Positions 6,925-12,878 of a stretch of DNA of 14,363 nt are shown here, in pieces (the stretch's first letter is position 1; each line of letters opens with the position of its first letter). A program made the translations under genes and the position numbers. This stretch comes from Pseudomonadota bacterium (GTDB lineage: Bacteria > Pseudomonadota > Alphaproteobacteria > Rhizobiales > Xanthobacteraceae). The stretch spans positions 1 to 14,363 of the forward strand of contig JAKAMD010000045.1 of assembly GCA_021823875.1 (NCBI GenBank), in the 5' to 3' direction. The notes under the pieces are model-generated. The model was not told the DNA's origin. It did not search any database and saw only the letters and a program-made list of their open reading frames with translations.

Positions 6925-7159
6925 CGTCCGACAATTGAATTCCAGTATCGCGCCTGCAGGGCGCCGCAAAGAGACTAGTCGCGGAAAACGCCCCGCTCAA
7001 GCCGGGTTGTAGCCGGTTCGAGCCGACGAGGCCGATGCGGACGTTTCGCGACCTTGGCGCAACCTGTGCCTGCGGTCATTGATTGCAAACGCAGAGCGCG
7101 CACCTATCGCCGCGCTGCATCATTTTTATTTTTTGCAGATGATGAGAATCGATCGCGAG

Positions 7160-8380
7160 CTATGCCGCTACGCCGATCTTGGCGAAAGGCGCTGCGCCTT
7201 CGGCATGCAGCCGGCGCAAAGCGGCCAGATTGGTCGCCGCCGAAGCCATGCAGCAGCGTAATTTGCCGTCGGATTTCGCCTCGTATAGCGCCGCATCGGC
7301 GACCGCGAGCAGCACTTCGGCGTCAGCGCCATATTCCGGCGCCATGGCGATCCCCACGCTCGCCCCGATCTGCGCGGAAATGCCATCGCCAAGCTGGTAG
7401 GCCGGCGTGAGGACGCTGATCACCCGCTGCCCCAGCTGGATTGCCTGCTCGTGCGAGAGGCCTTCAGCCAGCACCACGAATTCGTCGCCGCCGAGACGCG
7501 CCGCCACGTCGGAAGCAGACAACACGCCGCCGAGGCGCACAGCGACCATCTTGAGCAGCCGGTCGCCCGTGAGGTGCCCGAAGGAGTCGTTCACTGCCTT
7601 GAACTCATCGAGGTCGAGGAAGAGCAGCGCAAGCGTCTTGCCGGTGCCCTCGGCCGCTGCCAGCCGGGCGTTGACGACGCCGACCAGTCCCGGACGGTTA
7701 TACAGACCGGTCAGCGCGTCGTGTTTGGCCTGATAATCTTTCTCGCGCTCCGCCCGCATGGTCGCGATCAGCATCTTGTTGAGCCTGAAGGCCGCCGCGG
7801 TCATGGCGATGAGGTAGAGCGGAGCTTGCAGCAGCGCGATATAGACCAGAGGCTCGTGGGCCAGGATTGCACCGAGAATGGTAGGCCCCAGGCTTAACAG
7901 GATCATGGTCGCGGCCAGACGCGGCGCGCTGAAATTGCGGAAACAGATGCCGCCGACCATCGCTGCCGCCGAGGTGCAGGCGACCGTGGCGGTCACCCAA
8001 TCGCCGCTGGCCATGCTGATGACGACGCCGTAGCCGACGCCGGCGCTCCAGGCGACCGCGAGCAGAATGTGCATGTCGGTCGGCGTCTCGCGCTGCGAGG
8101 CCGCCGCCCTGCGCGCGTGGAGCAACACGATCAGGCGTGCCAGGCAGACCGCGATCTCGAACACGAGCCAAGCGATGAAGGGTGCGGTCGGCTGCCGGAT
8201 GGCAATGGCGGCAGACACCGCCAGTGTATTGAGCACACCAGCCGTAAAAACCGGCAAGGTCCCGAATAAGCCGCCGATCAGCGCGACGCGAATATCGTCA
8301 GGCACGCCTGGACCGGCATCGGCCAGCCAGCGTGTTACGCGTCCGCGCGGCAGACTATAAGATCCGTTCTCGCGCTGCAT
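7160..8380 (-). CDS. Membrane-bound diguanylate cyclase (GGDEF)
   Basis: Predicted inner-membrane diguanylate cyclase making c-di-GMP from two GTP. Of 406 residues, about 1-210 contain several hydrophobic helices (for example FGTLPVFTAGVLNTLAVSA and VYIALLQAPLYLIAM) and form a sensor of no family I can name. The linker MRAEREKDYQAKHDALTGLYN leads into the GGDEF domain, with LDLDEFKAVNDSFGH and an intact RLGGDEF (GGDEF at 297-301). The allosteric inhibition site RxxD is changed to SASD, so the primary I-site Arg is missing and product inhibition through it is unlikely. The start is the ATG at 8380, with AGGGAG (8385-8390) upstream; a TTG eight codons earlier is less likely. There is no EAL domain. 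A PilZ protein lies two genes upstream on the same strand, a possible effector. Confidence 0.93.
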   Translation of the reverse strand: MQRENGSYSLPRGRVTRWLADAGPGVPDDIRVALIGGLFGTLPVFTAGVLNTLAVSAAIAIRQPTAPFIAWLVFEIAVCLARLIVLLHARRAAASQRETPTDMHILLAVAWSAGVGYGVVISMASGDWVTATVACTSAAAMVGGICFRNFSAPRLAATMILLSLGPTILGAILAHEPLVYIALLQAPLYLIAMTAAAFRLNKMLIATMRAEREKDYQAKHDALTGLYNRPGLVGVVNARLAAAEGTGKTLALLFLDLDEFKAVNDSFGHLTGDRLLKMVAVRLGGVLSASDVAARLGGDEFVVLAEGLSHEQAIQLGQRVISVLTPAYQLGDGISAQIGASVGIAMAPEYGADAEVLLAVADAALYEAKSDGKLRCCMASAATNLAALRRLHAEGAAPFAKIGVAA

Positions 8381-8514
8381 GAGGCTCCCTGTCCCCACGC
8401 ACAAGAAAGCCCACGAGCCTTAACAGCTGCTTAGGACGGTGCCTCTGATTTTTTCGTCGTTCACAGGGGGTAAACGGCTGAGGGCGTGGCGGCGCATGAC
8501 GGCGAGCACGCGCC

Positions 8515-8814
8515 TCAACGCTGCCAGCCAGGCGGGAGCGTGCCGGAGAGCGTGCCGCGGTGCCAGCCGCGCTTCTTGCCTTTGGTGAATCCGCGCGGCT
8601 CGCCGTTGACCCAGCCGCGCCGCAGCCCGGGGCTCGACCAGCCCGGCGGTGTCGCGCCGTAGGAGCCGTTGCCGCCTCCCGCGAATGCAGGCGGACCACC
8701 ACCGCCAGCCCAGCCCGGCGGGCCACCGCCGCCCGGACCGCGCGCCCAAGCCGCGCTCGCTGTCACCACTACCAAGGCGGCCGTAACCGCACAGGCCATT
8801 CTTGAACGGAGCAA
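8515..8814 (-). CDS. Exported Gly/Pro-rich small protein of unknown function
   Basis: Predicted 99-residue exported protein. The first 24 residues form a signal peptide: basic LRSR, a hydrophobic core (ACAVTAALVVVTASAA) and a cleavage-like AWA-R. The mature part is rich in Gly, Pro and Trp (GPGGGGPPGWAGGGGPP at 27-43), followed by a basic, Gly/Trp-containing tail with repeated RGW/RGF motifs (RGWVNGEPRGF, KRGWHRG) and PPGW twice. The TTG at 8814 is chosen because AAGGAGG stands five bases before it; the ATG five codons later would be 20 bases away. No enzymatic motif is seen. It may be an extracellular or envelope-associated structural peptide, but its role is unknown. It lies between the PilZ and GGDEF genes on the same strand but with a 224-base gap before it, so it is likely transcribed on its own. 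Confidence 0.72.
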   Translation of the reverse strand: MLRSRMACAVTAALVVVTASAAWARGPGGGGPPGWAGGGGPPAFAGGGNGSYGATPPGWSSPGLRRGWVNGEPRGFTKGKKRGWHRGTLSGTLPPGWQR

Positions 8815-8819
8815 GCGCT

Positions 8820-8826
8820 CCTCCTT
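8820..8826 (-). promoter_or_regulatory. Ribosome binding site that selects a TTG start
   Basis: The minus strand reads AAGGAGG here, five bases before TTG at 8814 and 20 bases before the first in-frame ATG at 8799. The spacing makes TTG the probable initiation codon of the Gly/Pro-rich exported protein and gives its signal peptide the basic LRSR start it would otherwise lack. Confidence 0.75.
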
Positions 8827-9038
8827 GCACTATTTGTTCGGAACCGGACGCTCGTTGTTGGTTGGCGGCTCGTGATTCCAGCCCTGCCGATCAAGCGTGC
8901 ATAGACCGCACGAACCGGCTTGTTACGGGCGATCGGCACCTCGTCTGAGGAGCAGTAGACGAGACGCGGCGAATGCCGCCACGCGCCTCCGAGTTAGTTT
9001 ATTTTTCGGCGGCCGTGTCCGCATATTGAACGTTTGCG

Positions 9039-9320
9039 TTAAGGAGTCACTGACCATGGTACCAGGAATTCAACGCCGACTCGGGTGCCGTCCTTGTCGC
9101 GGCGCACGACCCGACAACGGCGCGAAACCGTCAGCGTGAAATCCTCCAGGATCTCGCCGTCTTCGACCGCGATCAGCGCACCGGTTTGCGAAATGTCGTG
9201 GATCACGCAAATACGCTCTGCGGGTTCTTCGTCGATCTTGATGAGGCCTTGCACCTGGACATTGTAGCGGCGGGCCTTACGGCGCTCGCGCGCGGCCTGC
9301 ACAGTCTGGAACCTGCCCAT
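9039..9320 (-). CDS. PilZ domain protein, probable c-di-GMP receptor
   Basis: Single-domain PilZ protein of 93 residues, predicted cytosolic. The c-di-GMP binding signature is complete: the Arg-rich RRKARRYNV (RxxxR) near residue 14, then a strand, then DISQTG (the D/NxSxxG motif), followed by the barrel strands and the closing RVGVEFL. The start is taken as the ATG at 9320 because GGAGAA lies just upstream. The frame continues to two ATGs at 9365 and 9362, but these have no ribosome binding site and the extra residues are not PilZ-like. Such stand-alone PilZ proteins often control motility or exopolysaccharide by binding a partner, but no partner can be named from the window. The nearby GGDEF protein suggests a local signalling role. 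Confidence 0.9.
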   Translation of the reverse strand: MGRFQTVQAARERRKARRYNVQVQGLIKIDEEPAERICVIHDISQTGALIAVEDGEILEDFTLTVSRRCRVVRRDKDGTRVGVEFLVPWSVTP

Positions 9321-9482
9321 ATCGTTCTCCAAGAAGGTGGCTTCGGTCTTTTGAAGCCGCATCATGGAAGGAAAATCGGTACGTCAGGTTGCTTCGATGC
9401 ATCCAAATTATCTCAAATCACCCGGCCGCACGGCCTCCGACCGCCCAAAGCGATCCCGGCCGGCCCGCGAGGGCCCCGCCCG

Positions 9483-10052
9483 CTAGCGCCGTTCCCAGGC
9501 TTTGAGCGCACGCCGCTCGTTCGCGCGCGTGTCATTCGATGAATCGAAAGCATCTTCGAAGGTGCTGGATGCGTGGCGCACGCGCTGATGGGGACGCCGC
9601 CGCTCGGCACGCGGCGCAGGGCGCGGCCGTTCGCCGGTCACCACGATCTTGGTGTCGTGCACATTCCCCTTCACCAGCGAAAACAGCACGGCGGCATTTT
9701 CAGGACGCAAGCGGACGCAGCCGTGCGAGGCAGGCCGGCCGATATGCGAAATCTCATAGGAGCCGTGGATGGCATAGCCGCCGTCGAAGAAGATCGAATA
9801 GGGCATCGGCGACCAGTCGTATTTGCGCGAGAACCATTTGCGCGCGAGCCGCTCCGGCTTGTAGGTGCCGTTGGGCGTACGGTAGCCCCAGCGCGCGGTC
9901 GACACCGGCCACGTGTAACGGTTGGCGCCATCGACCTCGACCGAGAGCTGCTGCTTCGTCTTGTCGACCGTGATCAAGATGCTGGCCTCGGCGCGGACAA
10001 GGCCGCCGAGCAGCATCGCGGCGGCGGCGAGGACGGTGACAAGACGGGACAT
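9483..10052 (-). CDS. L,D-transpeptidase (YkuD domain), exported
   Basis: Predicted periplasmic L,D-transpeptidase of the YkuD/ErfK family, which forms 3-3 crosslinks in peptidoglycan or attaches proteins to it. It has 189 residues. A signal peptide lies at about 1-23 (RLVTVLAAAAMLLGGL, AEA-S cleavage). The YkuD domain occupies about 25-145, with the catalytic set H96, H110 and C112 in the signature IHGSYEISHIGRPASHGCVR. The C-terminal 45 residues are Arg-rich and low in complexity and not part of the domain. The ATG at 10052 has GGAG eight bases upstream and gives a proper signal peptide; the frame extends to 10130, but that would bury it. It is divergent from mepA, another peptidoglycan enzyme, across a 284-base gap. 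Alphaproteobacteria often carry many paralogues of this type, so the exact role is not assignable. Confidence 0.92.
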   Translation of the reverse strand: MSRLVTVLAAAAMLLGGLVRAEASILITVDKTKQQLSVEVDGANRYTWPVSTARWGYRTPNGTYKPERLARKWFSRKYDWSPMPYSIFFDGGYAIHGSYEISHIGRPASHGCVRLRPENAAVLFSLVKGNVHDTKIVVTGERPRPAPRAERRRPHQRVRHASSTFEDAFDSSNDTRANERRALKAWERR

Positions 10053-10336
10053 CGGCAACTCCAACGGGACTGACGGACGGCATGACGGTTCCACGACGCG
10101 CCGCGATGCATCTTCCAGGGTCGGCATCATGACACCACTTCGTTACGGGCGTTCTAAAGCCCATCATGATGCGTCATATTGCACGCGCGCAAGCACTCCC
10201 GACGCCCTTCAGGCAGGCGAAGCCTTTGGCAAAGCGTCGATTTCCGCCGTTGCGCGGCGTGGTCGGCAGCGCCGCCCGACTTAAACCATCAATGTGCATT
10301 TTACCTGACAGAGAGGTCCGGACTCGCTAGATCGGA

Positions 10337-11695
10337 ATGGTCATGTTTCGCCGTTTTGCGATCTTGCTCATTGTGCCGCTGGTCGTTGCCGGCGGGTTCA
10401 TGCTCGACAAATTGATGATGCCGGAGCCGCCGGTGGCCCCCGCCAAGCCGCCGGCCGCAGCACCAGCCCAGGCACCAGAACCGGTCGCTACCGCGCCATC
10501 GCAAGAACCGAAACCCGTCGTCACGGCGCGGACAGAGCCAGCGCCGCCGCCTGTCGCTGCCGCGCCCGCGGAGCAAACACCGATCCACATCGTGACGGCA
10601 CCCCTGACGCAAGAACGGAAGCCCGTCGTTACAGAACCACCCGCACCCGCACCGAAGCCGGTTGTCACTATTCCACCCGCGCCGGCGCCAAAACCGGTCG
10701 TCGCCGCGCTGCCGCCGCAAGAGCAGAAGCCGGTCGTCTCCGCACCGCCTGCGTCGGCGCCCGCCACGGTCGTGGCCGCACTGCCGCCCGAGCAGCCGGC
10801 CGCGCCCATCATCAATCCGCCGCTGCCGCTGAAACGTCCGGTGATCACCGAAATGACGATCCCGGCCAAGGCGTTGTTCGTGCGCGCCAAGCTGCCGAGC
10901 GTGGGGCCGTCGCGGGCGATCGGCTATTACCCGCGCGGCTGCCTGCAAGGCGGTGTCGAATTGCCGCCCGACGGGCCGCACTGGGAAGTGATGCGCCCGG
11001 CCCGCAATCGTAATTGGGGCCACCCCGAACTGGTCACATTCCTGGAACGCTTCTCCCGGCTTGCCGCCAAGGCCACCGGCTGGCCTGGCATCCTGGTCGG
11101 CGACATGGCGCAGCCGCGCGGCGGCCCGCTGCCCTATGGTCACGCCAGCCACCAGGTCGGCCTCGACGTCGACATCTGGTACTCGCCGATGCCCGATCAC
11201 CGGCTGACCGAAAAGCAGCGCAATGAGATGCCGCCGCTCTTCCTGGTCGCGCCCGACCGCAAGCATGTCAATGCGAAGACCTGGACGCCAGCCGACGCCG
11301 CCTTTATCCGCACTGCCGCCGAACAGCCCGAGGTCGAGCGCATTTTCGTGAATGCCGCGATCAAGAAGCAACTCTGCCATCTCGAGGGCAAGCACCACTA
11401 CACCTGGATGGACAAGGTGCGGCCCTGGTATGGCCACGACGACCACATGCATGTGCGGCTGAAATGCCCGGCCGATTCGCCGCATTGCCGGCATCAGCCG
11501 CCGGTGCCGGCAAGCGACGACTGCAGCGAAAAGGCGCTGGCCTACTGGTTCTCCGACCGCGTGCTGCATCCGAAACCGAGTCCGAAGCCAGCCAAACCGC
11601 CGAAGCAGATCACGCTCGCCGACATGCCGGCTGCCTGCAAGACCGTGCTCGACGCGCCGGCCAAGCACACCGATCTCACCGCCATCGAGCGGTAA
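10337..11695 (+). CDS. mepA: MepA-like murein endopeptidase with an extended Pro/Ala repeat linker
   Basis: Penicillin-insensitive LAS-type zinc endopeptidase that cleaves crosslinks between peptidoglycan stem peptides in the periplasm. The 452-residue protein starts with a membrane anchor or uncleaved signal (about 4-23: FRRFAILLIVPLVVAGGF). A Pro/Ala/Val-rich linker covers about 29-165, and the catalytic domain about 178-430. Catalytic features are GGPLPYGHASHQVGLDVD, with predicted zinc ligands H272 and D279 by analogy with E. coli MepA H113 and D120, and GHDDHMHVRLKCP, supplying the third His. Several Cys in the domain fit periplasmic disulfides. E. coli MepA is about 274 residues, so most of the excess is the linker, which is built of nine 12-residue units (separate entry). 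The start is either ATG 10337 or 10343. Family certain; the repeat linker is the unusual part. Confidence 0.93.
   Translation: MVMFRRFAILLIVPLVVAGGFMLDKLMMPEPPVAPAKPPAAAPAQAPEPVATAPSQEPKPVVTARTEPAPPPVAAAPAEQTPIHIVTAPLTQERKPVVTEPPAPAPKPVVTIPPAPAPKPVVAALPPQEQKPVVSAPPASAPATVVAALPPEQPAAPIINPPLPLKRPVITEMTIPAKALFVRAKLPSVGPSRAIGYYPRGCLQGGVELPPDGPHWEVMRPARNRNWGHPELVTFLERFSRLAAKATGWPGILVGDMAQPRGGPLPYGHASHQVGLDVDIWYSPMPDHRLTEKQRNEMPPLFLVAPDRKHVNAKTWTPADAAFIRTAAEQPEVERIFVNAAIKKQLCHLEGKHHYTWMDKVRPWYGHDDHMHVRLKCPADSPHCRHQPPVPASDDCSEKALAYWFSDRVLHPKPSPKPAKPPKQITLADMPAACKTVLDAPAKHTDLTAIER
10475..10798 (+). repeat. Nine-unit 36-bp minisatellite inside mepA (12-residue KPVV repeat)
   Basis: Residues 47-154 of the MepA-like protein divide exactly into nine 12-residue units. 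The best conserved are KPVVTEPPAPAP, KPVVTIPPAPAP, KPVVAALPPQEQ and KPVVSAPPASAP, starting at residues 95, 107, 119 and 131. The outer units are more diverged but stay in register (KPVVTARTEPAP at 59, ATVVAALPPEQP at 143). All units are 36 bp with no length change, so the array preserves the frame and should expand or contract by whole units. Confidence 0.85.
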
Positions 11696-11702
11696 TTTCT
11701 TT

Positions 11703-11827
11703 GTCATTCCGGGGCGCCGCGCCGAAGCCCAAAGGGCGAAGGCGAGGCGCACCTGGAATCCAGCACCAAGCTCTGACTGCGACTCTGGAGTCCGGGTTCA
11801 CGCGCTTCGCGCGTGCCCCGGAATGAC
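11703..11827. repeat. Palindromic intergenic repeat, copy 2
   Basis: A larger relative of the element at 2758-2861. The outer arms are a perfect 13-bp inverted repeat, GTCATTCCGGGGC (11703-11715) with GCCCCGGAATGAC (11815-11827). The inner arms ACCTGGAATCCAG (11751-11763) and CTGGAGTCCGGGT (11785-11797) pair at 11 of 13 positions. A 7-bp hairpin, CACGCGC/GCGCGTG with a TTC loop, sits at 11799-11815. It lies eight bases after the mepA stop and its right end almost touches the truncated transketolase gene, where its GGAATGAC arm supplies an accidental in-frame ATG (11823). It could serve as a mepA transcript end. Confidence 0.85.
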
Positions 11828-11840
11828 CTATGATGTCCCG

Positions 11841-12272
11841 ATGCGATTGCGCGAGACTGATATCGATAACCTGGACATCCTCGCCGCGCTTGAGCGCAAG
11901 GTGCTCTGGCTCGCGAGCTGGACCATCCACAACGCCAATCACCTGCGCGAGAACACCGACGGGCTGAAGGTCGGCGGGCATCAAGCCTCGAGCGCCTCGC
12001 TCGCCACCATCATGACCGCGCTCTATTTCGACGTGCTCAAGCCCACTGACCGGGTGGCGGTGAAGCCGCACGCCGCGCCGATCTTCCACGCCATCCAGTA
12101 TCTGCTCGGCAAGCAGACGCGCACGCGCGGGCTTGGGGTCAAGCATTTCGGCCAGACCGGTTCGCTCGCCGAGCTCTACCGCCACTACGGCATCGACACC
12201 AACGCCATCGTCGCGGCCGCCCAGGCGATCGCGCCCGGCCGGCCGATCCGGCATTTGAAGGCGCTGCCGTGA
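11841..12272 (+). pseudogene. Transketolase (PDH E1-like) relic with the central part deleted
   Basis: The open frame of 143 codons joins the two ends of a much longer thiamine-diphosphate enzyme. Residues 1-94 (MRLRETDIDNLDILAALERK, GGHQASSASLATIMTALYFD, KPHAAPIFHAIQYLLGKQTR) match the start of the roughly 790-residue transketolases related to homodimeric PDH E1. Residues 97-143 (GLGVKHFGQTGSLAELYRHYG and the ending GRPIRHLKALP) match their very C-terminus. Everything between is gone, including the GDG-N thiamine diphosphate motif, so it cannot be catalytic. The junction is near 12120-12130 in a GC-rich CGCACGCGCGGG tract and keeps the frame. I use the ATG at 11841, which begins the family-like sequence; the one at 11823 belongs to the repeat. 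It is tail-to-tail with the Yip1 gene, seven bases apart. A collapsed assembly is a remaining alternative. Confidence 0.75.
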
Positions 12273-12279
12273 GCGAGGA

Positions 12280-12849
12280 TTAGTGCATCAACGTCCCGAC
12301 GCCGAGCAAGGCGAACGGAATCATGACGATGACGATCCAGACGATGATGATGCAGACGACGGCAGCGATGGTGTAGATCAGCGCCTTGTCGGCCGGCGGC
12401 TTCATCAGCGCGGCGATGCCGGTGTGCAGCAGATAGAGACTGTAGAGCCCGAGGATCGCCAGGAAGCCCAGAAGGGGGATGATGTTGAAGATGCCGGCGA
12501 CCCAGGCCGCGGTCGGCGCATAGGATGCCACCTTCATCGCGTTGCCGAAATCCTTCCGGCCGCCGAACACGCCGGCAAGGTAATCGATGACGAAGGCCAT
12601 CACATAGACGCCGACCAGCGTCAGCACATAGGTGATGATGGCGCGGATCAGCCCGCCGAAAATTCCCGCCCGGTACGGCCCGATCCCGATGATCGAATGA
12701 CCGATAAAGGTCGCGATCGGCGGAATGGCGGCCACGTACATGACGTAGTTCGTGAACAGAGAGCCGGCGTCGCCCGGCTCACCTTCGATGGCCTGCCATT
12801 CCGACTTGGGATCCAGCAGAATGCCTTTGACCCGCCCCACGATATCCAT
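12280..12849 (-). CDS. Yip1-domain membrane protein
   Basis: Predicted 189-residue inner-membrane protein of the Yip1/DUF1282 family, of unknown function in bacteria. The N-terminal motif MDIVGRVKGILLDPKSEWQA, with an Asp/Glu-rich start and Trp, is typical of bacterial Yip1 proteins. About five hydrophobic helices follow (for example YVAAIPPIATFIGHSIIG, IITYVLTLVGVYVMAFVI and IYTIAAVVCIIIVWIVIVMI). The central YAPTAAWVAGIFNIIPLLG is the well conserved loop-helix of the family. The start ATG 12849 has AGGGAGA six bases upstream. The stop of the GMC oxidoreductase gene is only 29 bases upstream on the same strand, so the two may be cotranscribed, although no biochemical link is evident. The family call is firm; the role is not known. 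Confidence 0.88.
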   Translation of the reverse strand: MDIVGRVKGILLDPKSEWQAIEGEPGDAGSLFTNYVMYVAAIPPIATFIGHSIIGIGPYRAGIFGGLIRAIITYVLTLVGVYVMAFVIDYLAGVFGGRKDFGNAMKVASYAPTAAWVAGIFNIIPLLGFLAILGLYSLYLLHTGIAALMKPPADKALIYTIAAVVCIIIVWIVIVMIPFALLGVGTLMH

Positions 12850-12878
12850 CTTTCTTCTCCCTGATTGACCTGAATTGA

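Noticed and set aside
7119..7150. CATCAT...ATGATG repeat around an A/T-rich tract after the GGDEF gene, a possible terminator.
   Set aside because: The stem is only six base pairs and the T-rich part lies in the loop rather than after the stem.
8940..8963. Inverted repeat CTCGTCT/AGACGAG with a 10-base loop between the PilZ and Gly-rich genes, a possible terminator.
   Set aside because: Only seven base pairs and no T tract on either strand; not enough to call a terminator.
9056..9139. A 27-codon plus-strand frame (MVPGIQRRLG...) with AAGGAG nine bases before its ATG, antisense to the 3' end of the PilZ gene.
   Set aside because: The ribosome site is attractive, but the peptide lies wholly opposite a conserved PilZ sequence, has no recognisable features, and frames of this length are common by chance in GC-rich DNA.
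9462..9475. GGCCC-GCGA-GGGCC hairpin after the L,D-transpeptidase gene.
   Set aside because: A five-base stem without a T run in a GC-rich region is expected by chance.
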